A stretch of 64,000 nt of DNA from Streptomyces yatensis. Its GTDB lineage: Bacteria; Actinomycetota; Actinomycetes; Streptomycetales; Streptomycetaceae. The translations under genes were made by a program, and so were the position numbers. The DNA is taken from contig NZ_CP072941.1 of NCBI RefSeq assembly GCF_018069625.1, positions 3,162,001 to 3,226,000 of the forward strand, read 5' to 3'. Positions 36,132 through 43,942 of the stretch are shown one piece after another (positions within the stretch are counted from its first letter, which is position 1; the number at the start of each line of letters is the position of its first letter). The notes beneath the pieces were generated by a model. The model made no database searches and was not told where the DNA came from. It worked only from the letters and a program-made list of their open reading frames with translations.

Positions 36132-36926
36132 TCAGACGTTGACGCCGTGCGAGCGCAGATACGCCAGGGGGTCGATGTCCGAGCCGTAGTCCGGGCTGGT
36201 GCGGGCCTCGAAGTGCAGATGCGGCCCGGTGACGTTGCCGGTGGCGCCCGACAGGCCGATCTGCTGGCCGGGGGTGACCTTCTGACCGACCGAGACGCTG
36301 ATCGACGACAGGTGGCCGTACTGGGTGTAGGTGCCGTCGTTCATCTTGATGACGACGTTGTTGCCGTAGGAGCCGCCCCAGCCCGCCTCGACGATCTCGC
36401 CCATGCCCACGGAGTGCACCGAGGTGCCGGAGGAGGCGTGGAAGTCGATGCCGGTGTGGCTGCCGGAGGACCACAGTCCGCTGGCTGCGTGGTAGCCGGT
36501 GGAGACGTAGGAGCCGCTGATCGGCGTCTCGAAGGTGTTGAGCCGCTTGCGCTCGGCCTCGCGCGCCGCGCGCTCCTTGGCCTCGCGCTCGGCCTTGGCC
36601 TTCTTCGCCGCGGCCTCCGCCTTTCTGGCGGCCTCCTGGCGGGCGATCGCCTCCGCCTTGGCCTTGGCGGCGGCCTGCTCGGCGGCGGTCTCCTGGGCCT
36701 GCGCCTGGTCCTCGATGTGGTCCGCGATCCCGTCGCCGATCACGATCGCCTGGGTCAGACCGGTCTGCCGGGGACTGGGGGCCGTGTCGGCCGCGAACGC
36801 CTGTCCGGTGAGCCCGGCGACCACACCCGAGGCGACGGTGGTGATGCCCACGACGTTCGCGCCGGTGCGGACGTTGACCTTGGTGGTGCGGCGGTGTTTC
36901 CCGGTGGCAGTGCGGGTGGACGCCAT
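36132..36926 (-). CDS. Secreted M23-family peptidoglycan endopeptidase
   Basis: 264 residues from the ATG at 36926, with AAAGGAG 11 bases upstream; a GTG at 36938 is too close to it. A basic N-terminus and hydrophobic segment (about 24-45, ending AFAA) form a signal peptide. A long Ala/Lys/Glu-rich coiled coil (~75-130) leads to a LytM domain with zinc ligands in SHTGIDFHA (HxxxD) and GPHLHFEAR (HxH). It cleaves peptide cross-links in cell wall. Expression is probably set by the upstream c-di-AMP riboswitch. Confidence 0.94.
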   Translation of the reverse strand: MASTRTATGKHRRTTKVNVRTGANVVGITTVASGVVAGLTGQAFAADTAPSPRQTGLTQAIVIGDGIADHIEDQAQAQETAAEQAAAKAKAEAIARQEAARKAEAAAKKAKAEREAKERAAREAERKRLNTFETPISGSYVSTGYHAASGLWSSGSHTGIDFHASSGTSVHSVGMGEIVEAGWGGSYGNNVVIKMNDGTYTQYGHLSSISVSVGQKVTPGQQIGLSGATGNVTGPHLHFEARTSPDYGSDIDPLAYLRSHGVNV

Positions 36927-36942
36927 GCTGAGGCGCACTCCT

Positions 36943-37090
36943 TTCCTTCCTTCTCGCCTACCGGGTTAGCTGACGGGTTCGGAGCAGGAAGGTCTCCTAC
37001 GGACTCCTCCCCCGGCCGGGGAAGGGGCCCGATTCACCCCTGGGGACGTGTGGGTCCCCGGCTCCCCTGGCTCGCGCCGTACGGGGACTC
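36943..37090 (-). ncRNA. c-di-AMP riboswitch (ydaO-yuaA family)
   Basis: Leader of the M23 peptidase transcript. The conserved ydaO blocks appear in order when read leftward: GGGAGCCGGGGACCCA, AGGGGTGAATCGGGCCC, then CGAACCCGTCAGCTAACCCG and GTAGGCGAGAAGGAAGG. Such riboswitches control cell-wall hydrolase genes in Streptomyces and turn expression off when c-di-AMP is high. Boundaries are approximate. Confidence 0.9.
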
Positions 37091-37145
37091 GGCGATGACT
37101 GTCCGTGCCGCGGGTGCGGCGGGTTGCTGGCGAACAGCCGGACTG

Positions 37146-37175
37146 ACGCTAAACGGGCCCGCTTTCGATCACCAA
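37146..37175 (-). promoter_or_regulatory. Candidate vegetative promoter of the riboswitch-M23 transcript
   Basis: Read leftward: -35 TTGGTG (37170-37175), 18-base spacer, -10 TAGCGT (37146-37151), near the HrdB consensus TTGACA/TAGRRT. It would give a leader of about 210 bases containing the riboswitch. Confidence 0.5.
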
Positions 37176-37244
37176 ACGGTTCCGGTTTTTTGTTGCTCTC
37201 CCCACAAACCAAACAAGCTGTCACTCCCGCAAATCGGGCATGAA

Positions 37245-37283
37245 GGAAGGACCCCGACACCCTTACGGGGCCAGGGTCCTTCC
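37245..37283 (-). terminator. Intrinsic terminator of the M16 peptidase operon
   Basis: 10-bp perfect arms (37245-37254 GGAAGGACCC and 37274-37283) around a partly paired loop, about 135 bases past the stop of the downstream M16 gene. Confidence 0.6.
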
Positions 37284-37312
37284 GTTGTGAGCCCGTTGAC
37301 CGGACCGCCTGC

Positions 37313-37360
37313 CGGATCGTCAGCGGACCCGGATCGTCAGCGGACCGGATCGTCAGTGAG
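37313..37360. repeat. Short tandem repeat, three copies of 16-17 bases
   Basis: CGGATCGTCAGCGGACC at 37313-37329, a copy at 37330-37345 and a diverged copy from 37346. Located in the untranslated 3' region of the M16 operon. Confidence 0.75.
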
Positions 37361-37417
37361 CCCGCCTGGTCGTCGGCTCCTCGGCCGGATCCGGCCAATC
37401 GGCCAACTCCGGGCGGT

Positions 37418-38824
37418 TCAGCCGGAGATGACGCGCACCTCGCCGATGCCCAGCGCCCGGACCGGCTCCTCGATCGCCGAGGCGTCCCCGACCAGCACCG
37501 TGACCAGCCGGTCCGCCGGGAAGGCGCTCACCACCGCGGCGGTCGCCTCCACCGTGCCGGTCTCCGCGAGGCGGGCGTACAACTGCGCCTGGAAATCGTC
37601 CGGAAGATGCTGCTCGACCTGGTCGGCGAGAGTGCCCGCGACGGCCGCCGCCGTCTCGTACTTCAGCGGGGCGACGCCCACCAGGTTCTGCACCGCGACA
37701 TCGCGCTCCTCGTCGGTGAGCCCCTCCTCCTTCAGCGTGCGCAGCACCTTCCAGAGGTCCTCCAGCGCGGGCCCGGTGACTTCGGTGGCCACCGAGCCGC
37801 TGATCGCCAGCATGGCGGCGCCCGCGGAGCCGCCCGAGGGCGCAGGGGGCGCGGAGCGCAGCACCTGGCCGAAGGCGCGCACCCCGTAGGTGTAGCCCTT
37901 CTCCTCGCGCAGCACACGGTCGAGGCGGGAGGTGAGGGTGCCACCGAGGCAGTACGTGCCGAGCACCTGCGCGGGCCAGATCCGGTCATGGCGGTCGGCG
38001 CCGACGCGCCCGATGAGCAGCTGGGTCTGCACCGCGCCCGGCCGGTCGACGATCACCACACGGCCGAGGTCGTCCGCGACGATCGGGGGAACCGCGCGCG
38101 GCGCGCCCGCCCCGCCCGTCCAGGCGCCCAGGGTGTCGGCGAGCGCCCCGTCGAGGTCGACCCCGGTGAGGTCGCCCACGATCACGGCGGTGGCCGTGGA
38201 GGGGCGGACATGCGCCTCGTAGAAGGCCCGCACGGCCGCGGCGTCGATGCCCTCGATGGTCTCCTGGGTGCCCTGGCGCGGCCGGGACATCCGCGACTCG
38301 GCCGGGAAGAGGGCCGCGGAGAGGGCCATCGAGGCGCGGCGGGCCGGATTGGCCAGCTCGTGGGGGATCTCGTCCAGCCGGTTGCGCACCAGCCGCTCGA
38401 CCTCGCCGTCCGGGAAGGCGGGGGCGCGCAGGGCGTCGGCCAGCAGACCGAGCGCCTTGGGCAGCCGGGAGACCGGGACCTCCAGGGAGACGCGGACGCC
38501 GGGGTGGTCGGCATGCGCGTCCAGCGTGGCGCCGCAGCGCTCGAGCTCGGCGGCGAACTCCTCGGCGTCGTGCTTGTCGGTGCCCTCCGACAGGGCGCGC
38601 GCCATGATCGTGGCGACGCCTTCGAGCCCGGCCGGCTCGGCGTCCAGCGGCGCCTCCAGATTGATCTCGACGGCGACGACCTGCTGGCCGGGGCGGTGGC
38701 AGCGCAGCACGGTCAGGCCGTTGGCCAGCTCACCGCGCTCGGGGGCCGGGAACGCCCACGGCTTGGGCGCGCCGCCCTTGGGCTGCGGGTGGAAGGTCAT
38801 GGTCGCGGTGACGGCGTCGCTCAC
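37418..38824 (-). CDS. M16 peptidase family protein, inactive-type subunit
   Basis: 468 residues from a GTG at 38824 that overlaps the upstream M16 stop by 4 bp (GTGA). It has the M16 fold, with GLTVLRCHRPGQQVVAVEINLEA-like first strand and R/Y-pair region EEKGYTYGVRAFG. The zinc motif HxxEH is missing; the corresponding place reads GVATIMARALSEGT. Such proteins pair with an active M16 partner, as in mitochondrial processing peptidase alpha/beta. It probably forms a heterodimer with the upstream gene product. Confidence 0.92.
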   Translation of the reverse strand: MSDAVTATMTFHPQPKGGAPKPWAFPAPERGELANGLTVLRCHRPGQQVVAVEINLEAPLDAEPAGLEGVATIMARALSEGTDKHDAEEFAAELERCGATLDAHADHPGVRVSLEVPVSRLPKALGLLADALRAPAFPDGEVERLVRNRLDEIPHELANPARRASMALSAALFPAESRMSRPRQGTQETIEGIDAAAVRAFYEAHVRPSTATAVIVGDLTGVDLDGALADTLGAWTGGAGAPRAVPPIVADDLGRVVIVDRPGAVQTQLLIGRVGADRHDRIWPAQVLGTYCLGGTLTSRLDRVLREEKGYTYGVRAFGQVLRSAPPAPSGGSAGAAMLAISGSVATEVTGPALEDLWKVLRTLKEEGLTDEERDVAVQNLVGVAPLKYETAAAVAGTLADQVEQHLPDDFQAQLYARLAETGTVEATAAVVSAFPADRLVTVLVGDASAIEEPVRALGIGEVRVISG

Positions 38825-40182
38825 TGGGCCGCCTCCCCTTCTGCGTCGGTCTCGGCGGTGTCGGCTGCGTCCTCGTCGCCCTGGACGGGCTCGTAGACCA
38901 GCACGGCGCGGTTGTCGGGGCGCAGCCGCGCCGCGGCCACGGCCCGCACCTCCTCGGCGGTGATGTCGAGCACCCGCTCCACGGCGGTCAGCGCCAGCTG
39001 CGGGTCGCCGAAGAGCACGGCGTACCGGCAGAGCTCGTCGGCCCGGCCGCCGACCGTGGCCAGCCGGTCCAGCCACTCGCGCTCGATCTGGGCCTGCGCC
39101 CGCTCCATCTCCTGCGGGGTCGGCCCCTCCTCGGCGAAGCGGGCCAGCTCCTCGTCGACGGCGGTCTCGATGGCCGGCACCTCGACACCGCCGGAGGTCT
39201 TCACGTCCAGCCAGCCCAGCGAGGGGGCGCCGGACAGCCGCAGCAGGCCGAATCCGGCGGCCACGGCGGTGCGGTCGCGGCGCACCAGGCGGTTGTGGAG
39301 CCGGGAGGACTCCCCGCCGCCGAGGACGGTCAGCGCCAGATCGGCGGCGTCGGCCTCCCGGGTGCCGTCGTGCGGCAGCCGGTAGGCGGCCATCAGGGCG
39401 CGGGCCGGGACCTCCTCCTCCACGACCTCGCGCAGCTGGCCGCCGATCACCTCCGGGAGCGTGCCGTCGCGGGGCGGCCGCTTGCCGTCGTGGGAGGGGA
39501 TGGAGCCGAAGTACTTCTCGACCCAGGCGAGCGTCTGCTCGGGGTCGATGTCGCCGACGATCGACAGCACGGCGTTGTTCGGCGCGTAGTAGGTGCGGAA
39601 GAACTCCCGCGCGTCCTCCAGGGAGGCCGCGTCCAGGTCGGCCATGGAGCCGATCGGGGTGTGGTGGTACGGGTGGCCCTCGGGGTACGCCATGGAGACG
39701 AGCTTCTCGAAGGCGGTGCCGTACGGGACGTTGTCGTACCGCTGGCGGCGCTCGTTCTTGACGACGTCGCGCTGGTTCTCCAGGCTCTCCTCGTCCAGCG
39801 CGGTCAGGAGGGACCCCATCCGGTCGGCCTCCAGCCACAGGGCGAGCTCGACCTGGTGGGCGGGCATGGTCTCGAAGTAATTGGTGCGCTCGAAGCTGGT
39901 CGTGCCGTTGAGCGAGCCGCCGGCCCCCTGCACCAGCTCGAAGTGGCCGTTGCCGGTCACCTGCGCGGAGCCCTGGAACATCAGGTGCTCGAAGAGGTGA
40001 GCCAGGCCGGTGCGCCCCTTGACCTCATGGCGCGATCCGACGTCGTACCACAGACAGACCGCGGCGACCGGGGTCAGATGGTCCTCGGAGAGCACCACGC
40101 GCAGGCCATTGGCCAGGCGGTGCTCGGTCGCTTTCAGGCCGCCGGAGCCGGCCTGCTGCGTGGCCGTGTGACCCATGGGCAT
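38821..40182 (-). CDS. M16-family zinc metallopeptidase, catalytic subunit
   Basis: 453-residue pitrilysin/processing-peptidase-like protein. The inverted zinc motif H62-L-F-E65-H66 is intact (TGLAHLFEHLMFQG) and the third ligand Glu lies about 78 residues later (NQRDVVKNERRQ). No signal peptide, so it acts in the cytoplasm. The ATG at 40182 follows GAAGGGA. First gene of a two-gene operon with the inactive paralogue. Confidence 0.94.
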   Translation of the reverse strand: MPMGHTATQQAGSGGLKATEHRLANGLRVVLSEDHLTPVAAVCLWYDVGSRHEVKGRTGLAHLFEHLMFQGSAQVTGNGHFELVQGAGGSLNGTTSFERTNYFETMPAHQVELALWLEADRMGSLLTALDEESLENQRDVVKNERRQRYDNVPYGTAFEKLVSMAYPEGHPYHHTPIGSMADLDAASLEDAREFFRTYYAPNNAVLSIVGDIDPEQTLAWVEKYFGSIPSHDGKRPPRDGTLPEVIGGQLREVVEEEVPARALMAAYRLPHDGTREADAADLALTVLGGGESSRLHNRLVRRDRTAVAAGFGLLRLSGAPSLGWLDVKTSGGVEVPAIETAVDEELARFAEEGPTPQEMERAQAQIEREWLDRLATVGGRADELCRYAVLFGDPQLALTAVERVLDITAEEVRAVAAARLRPDNRAVLVYEPVQGDEDAADTAETDAEGEAAQ

Positions 40183-40495
40183 GTACGTCCCTTCGATCGC
40201 GTGATGGAGCGCGTGCCAGCCGCATGCGCAGCGCTTCTGTCACTGTATGCAAGGGGACGGACATCTGGCGAAGTTCCGGTCCGTTCCCGTCCGCCCGAGC
40301 TGCCCCGAACCGTTTCGGCGGCCTCTCGGGCGCCGGACCTCGCCCTTCGAGAGGCCGTCACACGGGGCCGCCGCACCCGGTTTCGGGGCCCGCTCCGGCC
40401 CTCGTCGCCCCGGCCCGTTCCACACTTGTCGGCGGCCCGGGCCACAATGGTCCGCGTCAGATCCCGTATCGGCAGTTGAAGGAGCCGCAAGCGCG
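40183..40495. other. Intergenic region between divergent M16 operon and parC
   Basis: About 310 bases without a gene. AAGGAG (40479-40484) serves parC. No promoter could be assigned with confidence on either strand. Confidence 0.5.
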
Positions 40496-42949
40496 ATGGT
40501 CCGCCGCCGCACGAAGACCCCGCCGCCGGACGACTTCGAGGAGCGCATCCTCGACATCGACGTCGTCGACGAGATGCAGGGCTCCTACCTCGAGTACGCC
40601 TACTCGGTCATCTACTCGCGCGCGCTGCCCGACGCCCGTGACGGGCTCAAGCCCGTGCACCGCCGCATCCTCTACCAGATGAACGAGATGGGGCTGCGCC
40701 CCGAGCGCGGCTTCGTCAAGTGCGCCCGCGTCGTCGGTGAGGTGATGGGAAAGCTCCATCCGCACGGCGACGCGTCGATCTACGACGCGCTGGTGCGCAT
40801 GGCGCAGCCGTTCTCCATGCGCCTGCCGATGGTCGACGGCCACGGGAACTTCGGCTCGCTGGGCAACGACGACCCACCCGCCGCGATGCGGTACACCGAG
40901 TGCCGGATGGCGTCGGCGACGTCGCTGATGACGGAGTCGATCGACGAGGAAACGGTCGATTTCTCACCGAACTACGACGGCAGTGAGCAGGAGCCGGTCA
41001 CCCTCCCCGCCGCCTATCCGAACCTGCTGGTCAACGGCACGTCCGGGATCGCGGTCGGCATGGCGACCAATATGCCGCCGCACAACCTGGGCGAGGTCAT
41101 CGCCGCCGCCCGCCATCTGATCCGGCACCCGGGCGCGGACCTCGACACCCTGATGCGCCATGTGCCGGGCCCCGACCTGCCCACCGGCGGCCGGATCGTG
41201 GGCATGAGCGGCATCCGGGACGCGTACGAGACCGGGCGCGGCACCTTCAAGATCCGCGCCACGGTGGCCGTGGAGGACGTGACGGCCCGCCGTAAGGGCC
41301 TCGTCGTCACCGAGCTGCCCTTCGCCGTGGGGCCCGAGAAGGTCATCTCCAAGATCAAGGACCTGGTCGGCGCGAAGAAGCTGCAGGGCATCGCGGACGT
41401 CAAGGACCTCACCGACCGCGAGCACGGGCTGCGGCTGGTCATCGAGGTCAAGAACGGCTTCAACCCCGAGGCCGTGCTGGAGCAGCTCTACAAGCTCACG
41501 CCGATGGAGGAGTCCTTCGGCATCAACAACGTGGCGCTGGTGGACGGCCAGCCGCTCACGCTGGGGCTCAAGGAGCTGCTGGAGGTCTATCTCGACCACC
41601 GCTTCAACGTGGTCCGGCGGCGCAGCGAGTTCCGCCGCACCAAGCGGCGCAACCGGCTGCACCTGGTCGAGGGTCTGCTGGTGGCCCTCCTCGACATCGA
41701 CGAGGTCATCCGCCTCATCCGGCAGAGCGACAACGCGGCCGAGGCCAAGCGGTCCCTCATCGAGCGCTTCGGCCTCTCCGAGGTCCAGACGCAGTACATC
41801 CTGGACACTCCGCTGCGCCGGCTGACCAAGTTCGACCGGCTGGAGCTGGAGTCGGAGCGCGACCGGCTCAACACCGAGATCGAGGAGCTGACCCGGATCC
41901 TCGACTCCGACGCGGAGCTGCGCAAGCTGGTCTCCGGCGAACTGGCCGCGGTGGCCAAGAAGTTCGGCACCCCGCGCCGCACGGTGCTGCTGGAGTCGTC
42001 GAACGCACCGGTGACCGCGGTGCCGCTCGAGGTCGCGGACGACCCCTGCCGGGTGCTGCTGTCCTCCACCGGGCTGCTGGCCCGTACCGCCGACGGCGAG
42101 CCGTTCCCGGTCGAGGGGAAGGCCAAGCGCGCCAAGCACGATGTGATCCTCTCGGCGGTCCCGGCGACGGCCCGGGGATCCGTGGGGGCGGTGACCTCGA
42201 CCGGGCGGCTGCTGCGGCTCACGGTGATCGACCTCCCGATGCTCCCGGAGTCGGCCGGGCCGCCCAACCTGGCGGGTGGAGCGCCCATCGCCGAGTTCCT
42301 CTCCCTGGAGGAGGGCGAGGAACTGATCTGCCTCACCACCCTGGACGAGTCCTCACCGGGGCTCGCGATCGGCACGGAGCAGGGCGTTGTCAAGCGCGTG
42401 GTCCCCGACTACCCCGCCAACAAGGACGAGTTGGAAGTCATCGGCCTCAAGGAGGGCGACCGGATCGTGGGCGCGGTGGAGCTGCGCACCGGCGAGGAGG
42501 ATCTGGTCTTCATCACCGACGACGCCCAGCTGCTGCGCTACGCGGCGAGCCAGGTGCGGCCACAGGGCCGCGCCGCGGGCGGTATGGCGGGCGTCAAGCT
42601 CGCCTCCGGCGCGAAGGTGATCTCGTTCACGGCCGTCGACCCGGCGAGCGACGCGGTGGTCTTCACGATCGCGGGCTCGAGCGGCACGCTCGATGACTCG
42701 GTGCAGCAGTCGGCCAAGCTCACCCCCTTCGACCAGTACCCGCGCAAGGGCCGGGCCACGGGCGGGGTGCGCTGCCAGCGGTTCCTGAAGGGCGAGGACA
42801 TCCTGGTCCTGGCCTGGGCGGGCGCGACCCCGGCCCGCGCGGCGGGGGCGAACGGAACGCCGGCGGCACTGCCGGACATCGACCCGCGCCGGGACGGCTC
42901 GGGTGAGCCGCTCGCCAAGCCGGTGGCGGTGGTGGCCGGGCCGGTGTAG
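40496..42949 (+). CDS. parC: DNA topoisomerase IV subunit A
   Basis: 817-residue type IIA topoisomerase A subunit, decatenating daughter chromosomes with ParE. The breakage-reunion domain has LKPVHRRILYQMNEMG and catalytic Tyr133 in AAMRYTECRMA. The quinolone region reads HPHGDASIYD, with Ala93 where E. coli GyrA has Ser83, and Asp97. The C-terminal beta-pinwheel repeats follow from ~490 (e.g. GRAAGGMAGVKL, GRATGGVRCQRF). The start at 40496 has AAGGAG 11 bases upstream. parE is 7 kb away on the other strand. Confidence 0.95.
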   Translation: MVRRRTKTPPPDDFEERILDIDVVDEMQGSYLEYAYSVIYSRALPDARDGLKPVHRRILYQMNEMGLRPERGFVKCARVVGEVMGKLHPHGDASIYDALVRMAQPFSMRLPMVDGHGNFGSLGNDDPPAAMRYTECRMASATSLMTESIDEETVDFSPNYDGSEQEPVTLPAAYPNLLVNGTSGIAVGMATNMPPHNLGEVIAAARHLIRHPGADLDTLMRHVPGPDLPTGGRIVGMSGIRDAYETGRGTFKIRATVAVEDVTARRKGLVVTELPFAVGPEKVISKIKDLVGAKKLQGIADVKDLTDREHGLRLVIEVKNGFNPEAVLEQLYKLTPMEESFGINNVALVDGQPLTLGLKELLEVYLDHRFNVVRRRSEFRRTKRRNRLHLVEGLLVALLDIDEVIRLIRQSDNAAEAKRSLIERFGLSEVQTQYILDTPLRRLTKFDRLELESERDRLNTEIEELTRILDSDAELRKLVSGELAAVAKKFGTPRRTVLLESSNAPVTAVPLEVADDPCRVLLSSTGLLARTADGEPFPVEGKAKRAKHDVILSAVPATARGSVGAVTSTGRLLRLTVIDLPMLPESAGPPNLAGGAPIAEFLSLEEGEELICLTTLDESSPGLAIGTEQGVVKRVVPDYPANKDELEVIGLKEGDRIVGAVELRTGEEDLVFITDDAQLLRYAASQVRPQGRAAGGMAGVKLASGAKVISFTAVDPASDAVVFTIAGSSGTLDDSVQQSAKLTPFDQYPRKGRATGGVRCQRFLKGEDILVLAWAGATPARAAGANGTPAALPDIDPRRDGSGEPLAKPVAVVAGPV

Positions 42950-42979
42950 CCCGGCACGAGCAGGACGAGCACGCGGCAG

Positions 42980-43008
42980 GGGCGCGGCACCACGAGGGTG
43001 CCGCGCCC
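42980..43008 (+). terminator. Intrinsic terminator of parC
   Basis: 12-bp perfect arms (42980-42991 GGGCGCGGCACC, 42997-43008) with a 5-base loop, 31 bases past the parC stop. Confidence 0.8.
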
Positions 43009-43028
43009 GTCGCCGTTCACGGGGGCCG

Positions 43029-43175
43029 GGGCGTTCAGGGCCCTCGTGGCGTTCACCAGCCCTGGTGGCGTTCATGGGCCCCGTGGCGTTCACGGGTGCC
43101 CGCGGTATTCACGGGCGCCCTCGCCGTTCACTCGCGCCCCGCGGCGTTCATGGGCTGCCGCGGCGTTCGCTCTCC
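43029..43175. repeat. Degenerate tandem repeat, about eight units of 18-20 bases
   Basis: Units share a TGGCGTTCACGGGCCCC-type core; the GCGTTC-like core recurs at about 43031, 43049, 43068, 43086, 43105, 43124, 43144 and 43163. Non-coding DNA after parC. Confidence 0.75.
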
Positions 43176-43202
43176 TGGCTCCGGCGCCCCCGGGACGGCG
43201 GC

Positions 43203-43313
43203 GGCGGAAGGCCCGACCCTCGTGGACGGCGGAAGGCCCGACCCCCGTGGACGGCGGAAGGCCCGACCCTCGTGGACGGCGGAAGGCCCGGCCCCCGTGG
43301 ACGGCGGAGGGCC
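43203..43313. repeat. 25-bp tandem repeat, 4.4 copies
   Basis: Nearly identical units starting at 43203, 43228, 43253 and 43278 plus a partial copy (unit begins GGCGGAAGGCCCGACC and ends CGTGGAC). The unit is not a multiple of three and lies between parC and the convergent TPR-like gene. Confidence 0.9.
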
Positions 43314-43325
43314 ACGCCACAGCTG

Positions 43326-43730
43326 TCAGTGGCCGCTGCCGTTGCGCCGGGCGCGCAGCTGCCGGAGGGCGAGGCGCGCACCGGCGTGGCCGCGGTCCGC
43401 CGCCCGCCGGAAGTGCCGCTCCGCCTCGCGCAGCTCACCGTGGTCCAGATGGACCGTGCCGAGCACCACCATGGCCGAGAGGTCACCCGTCGCGGCGGCC
43501 TTCCCCAGCCAGTGGACCGCTTCGGCGTACGCGCCCCGCTCGCCCAGCCCGATGCCGTAGACGGTCATTCCCCGCGGATCACCGGCCTCGGCCGCCTTAC
43601 GGGCGAGCGATTCGGGGATCGGCCGCCCCTCGTCGTAGGCCGCCCGCACCCTCGCCCTCAGCCCGGGGTCCAGCGCGCGTGCCCCGCGTCTCCCCCGGCG
43701 CCTGCGCCACCGCGCCCATAAACCACCCAT
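43326..43730 (-). CDS. Sel1/TPR-like repeat protein
   Basis: 134 residues from the ATG at 43730 (MGGLWARWRRRRGRRG), preceded by GGGGGCGG. After a strongly basic N-terminus, three helical repeats of Sel1/TPR type run from ~55: AEAGDPRGMTVYGIGLGERG, AYAEAVHWLGKAAATGDLSA and GELREAERHFRRAADRGHAG. It probably mediates protein-protein contacts; no partner is suggested by context. The 3' end abuts the 25-bp repeat block. Confidence 0.82.
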   Translation of the reverse strand: MGGLWARWRRRRGRRGARALDPGLRARVRAAYDEGRPIPESLARKAAEAGDPRGMTVYGIGLGERGAYAEAVHWLGKAAATGDLSAMVVLGTVHLDHGELREAERHFRRAADRGHAGARLALRQLRARRNGSGH

Positions 43731-43923
43731 ATCCGCCCCCTCCACCCCCGGAGCGCCATTGTCGCGCCTGGTTCCCACCCCATGGAACGGCAGGCACGCG
43801 ACGGGATGCGGACTGCCGTCCTCCGCCGCATGCGGGCCGTAAGGCGCCCATACGGCTCCCACCGCGCGTTCCATCAGGGCTCCGGCGGCGCACGCACGGC
43901 TCCGGCGCGCACTATCGATCAAG

Positions 43924-43942
43924 AGAGGTTAGGCTTACCTTC
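43924..43942 (+). promoter_or_regulatory. Iron box (DmdR1/IdeR-type operator)
   Basis: AGAGGTTAGGCTTACCTTC matches 14 of 19 positions of the Streptomyces iron-box consensus TTAGGTTAGGCTCACCTAA. It touches the GTG start of the sucrase/ferredoxin-like gene, so a bound iron-loaded repressor would block transcription or initiation. Confidence 0.8.

Larger units (their letters stand above)
37091..37417. other. Promoter and terminator region between M23 leader and M16 operon
   Basis: No gene. It contains the likely promoter of the riboswitch transcript (37146-37175), the terminator of the M16 peptidase operon (37245-37283) and a short tandem repeat (37313-37360), described separately. Confidence 0.6.

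Noticed and set aside
35920..36474. Upstream extension of the GntR gene
   Set aside because: It overlaps the M23 gene in antisense; the GTG at 35919 has a strong ribosome site and begins the regulator homology.
38825..39838. Upstream extension of the second M16 gene
   Set aside because: Overlaps the first M16 gene in another frame; the GTGA overlap at 38821-38824 explains the real start.
43020..43320. CRISPR array
   Set aside because: Repeats are contiguous tandem units without unique spacers, and there are no cas genes.
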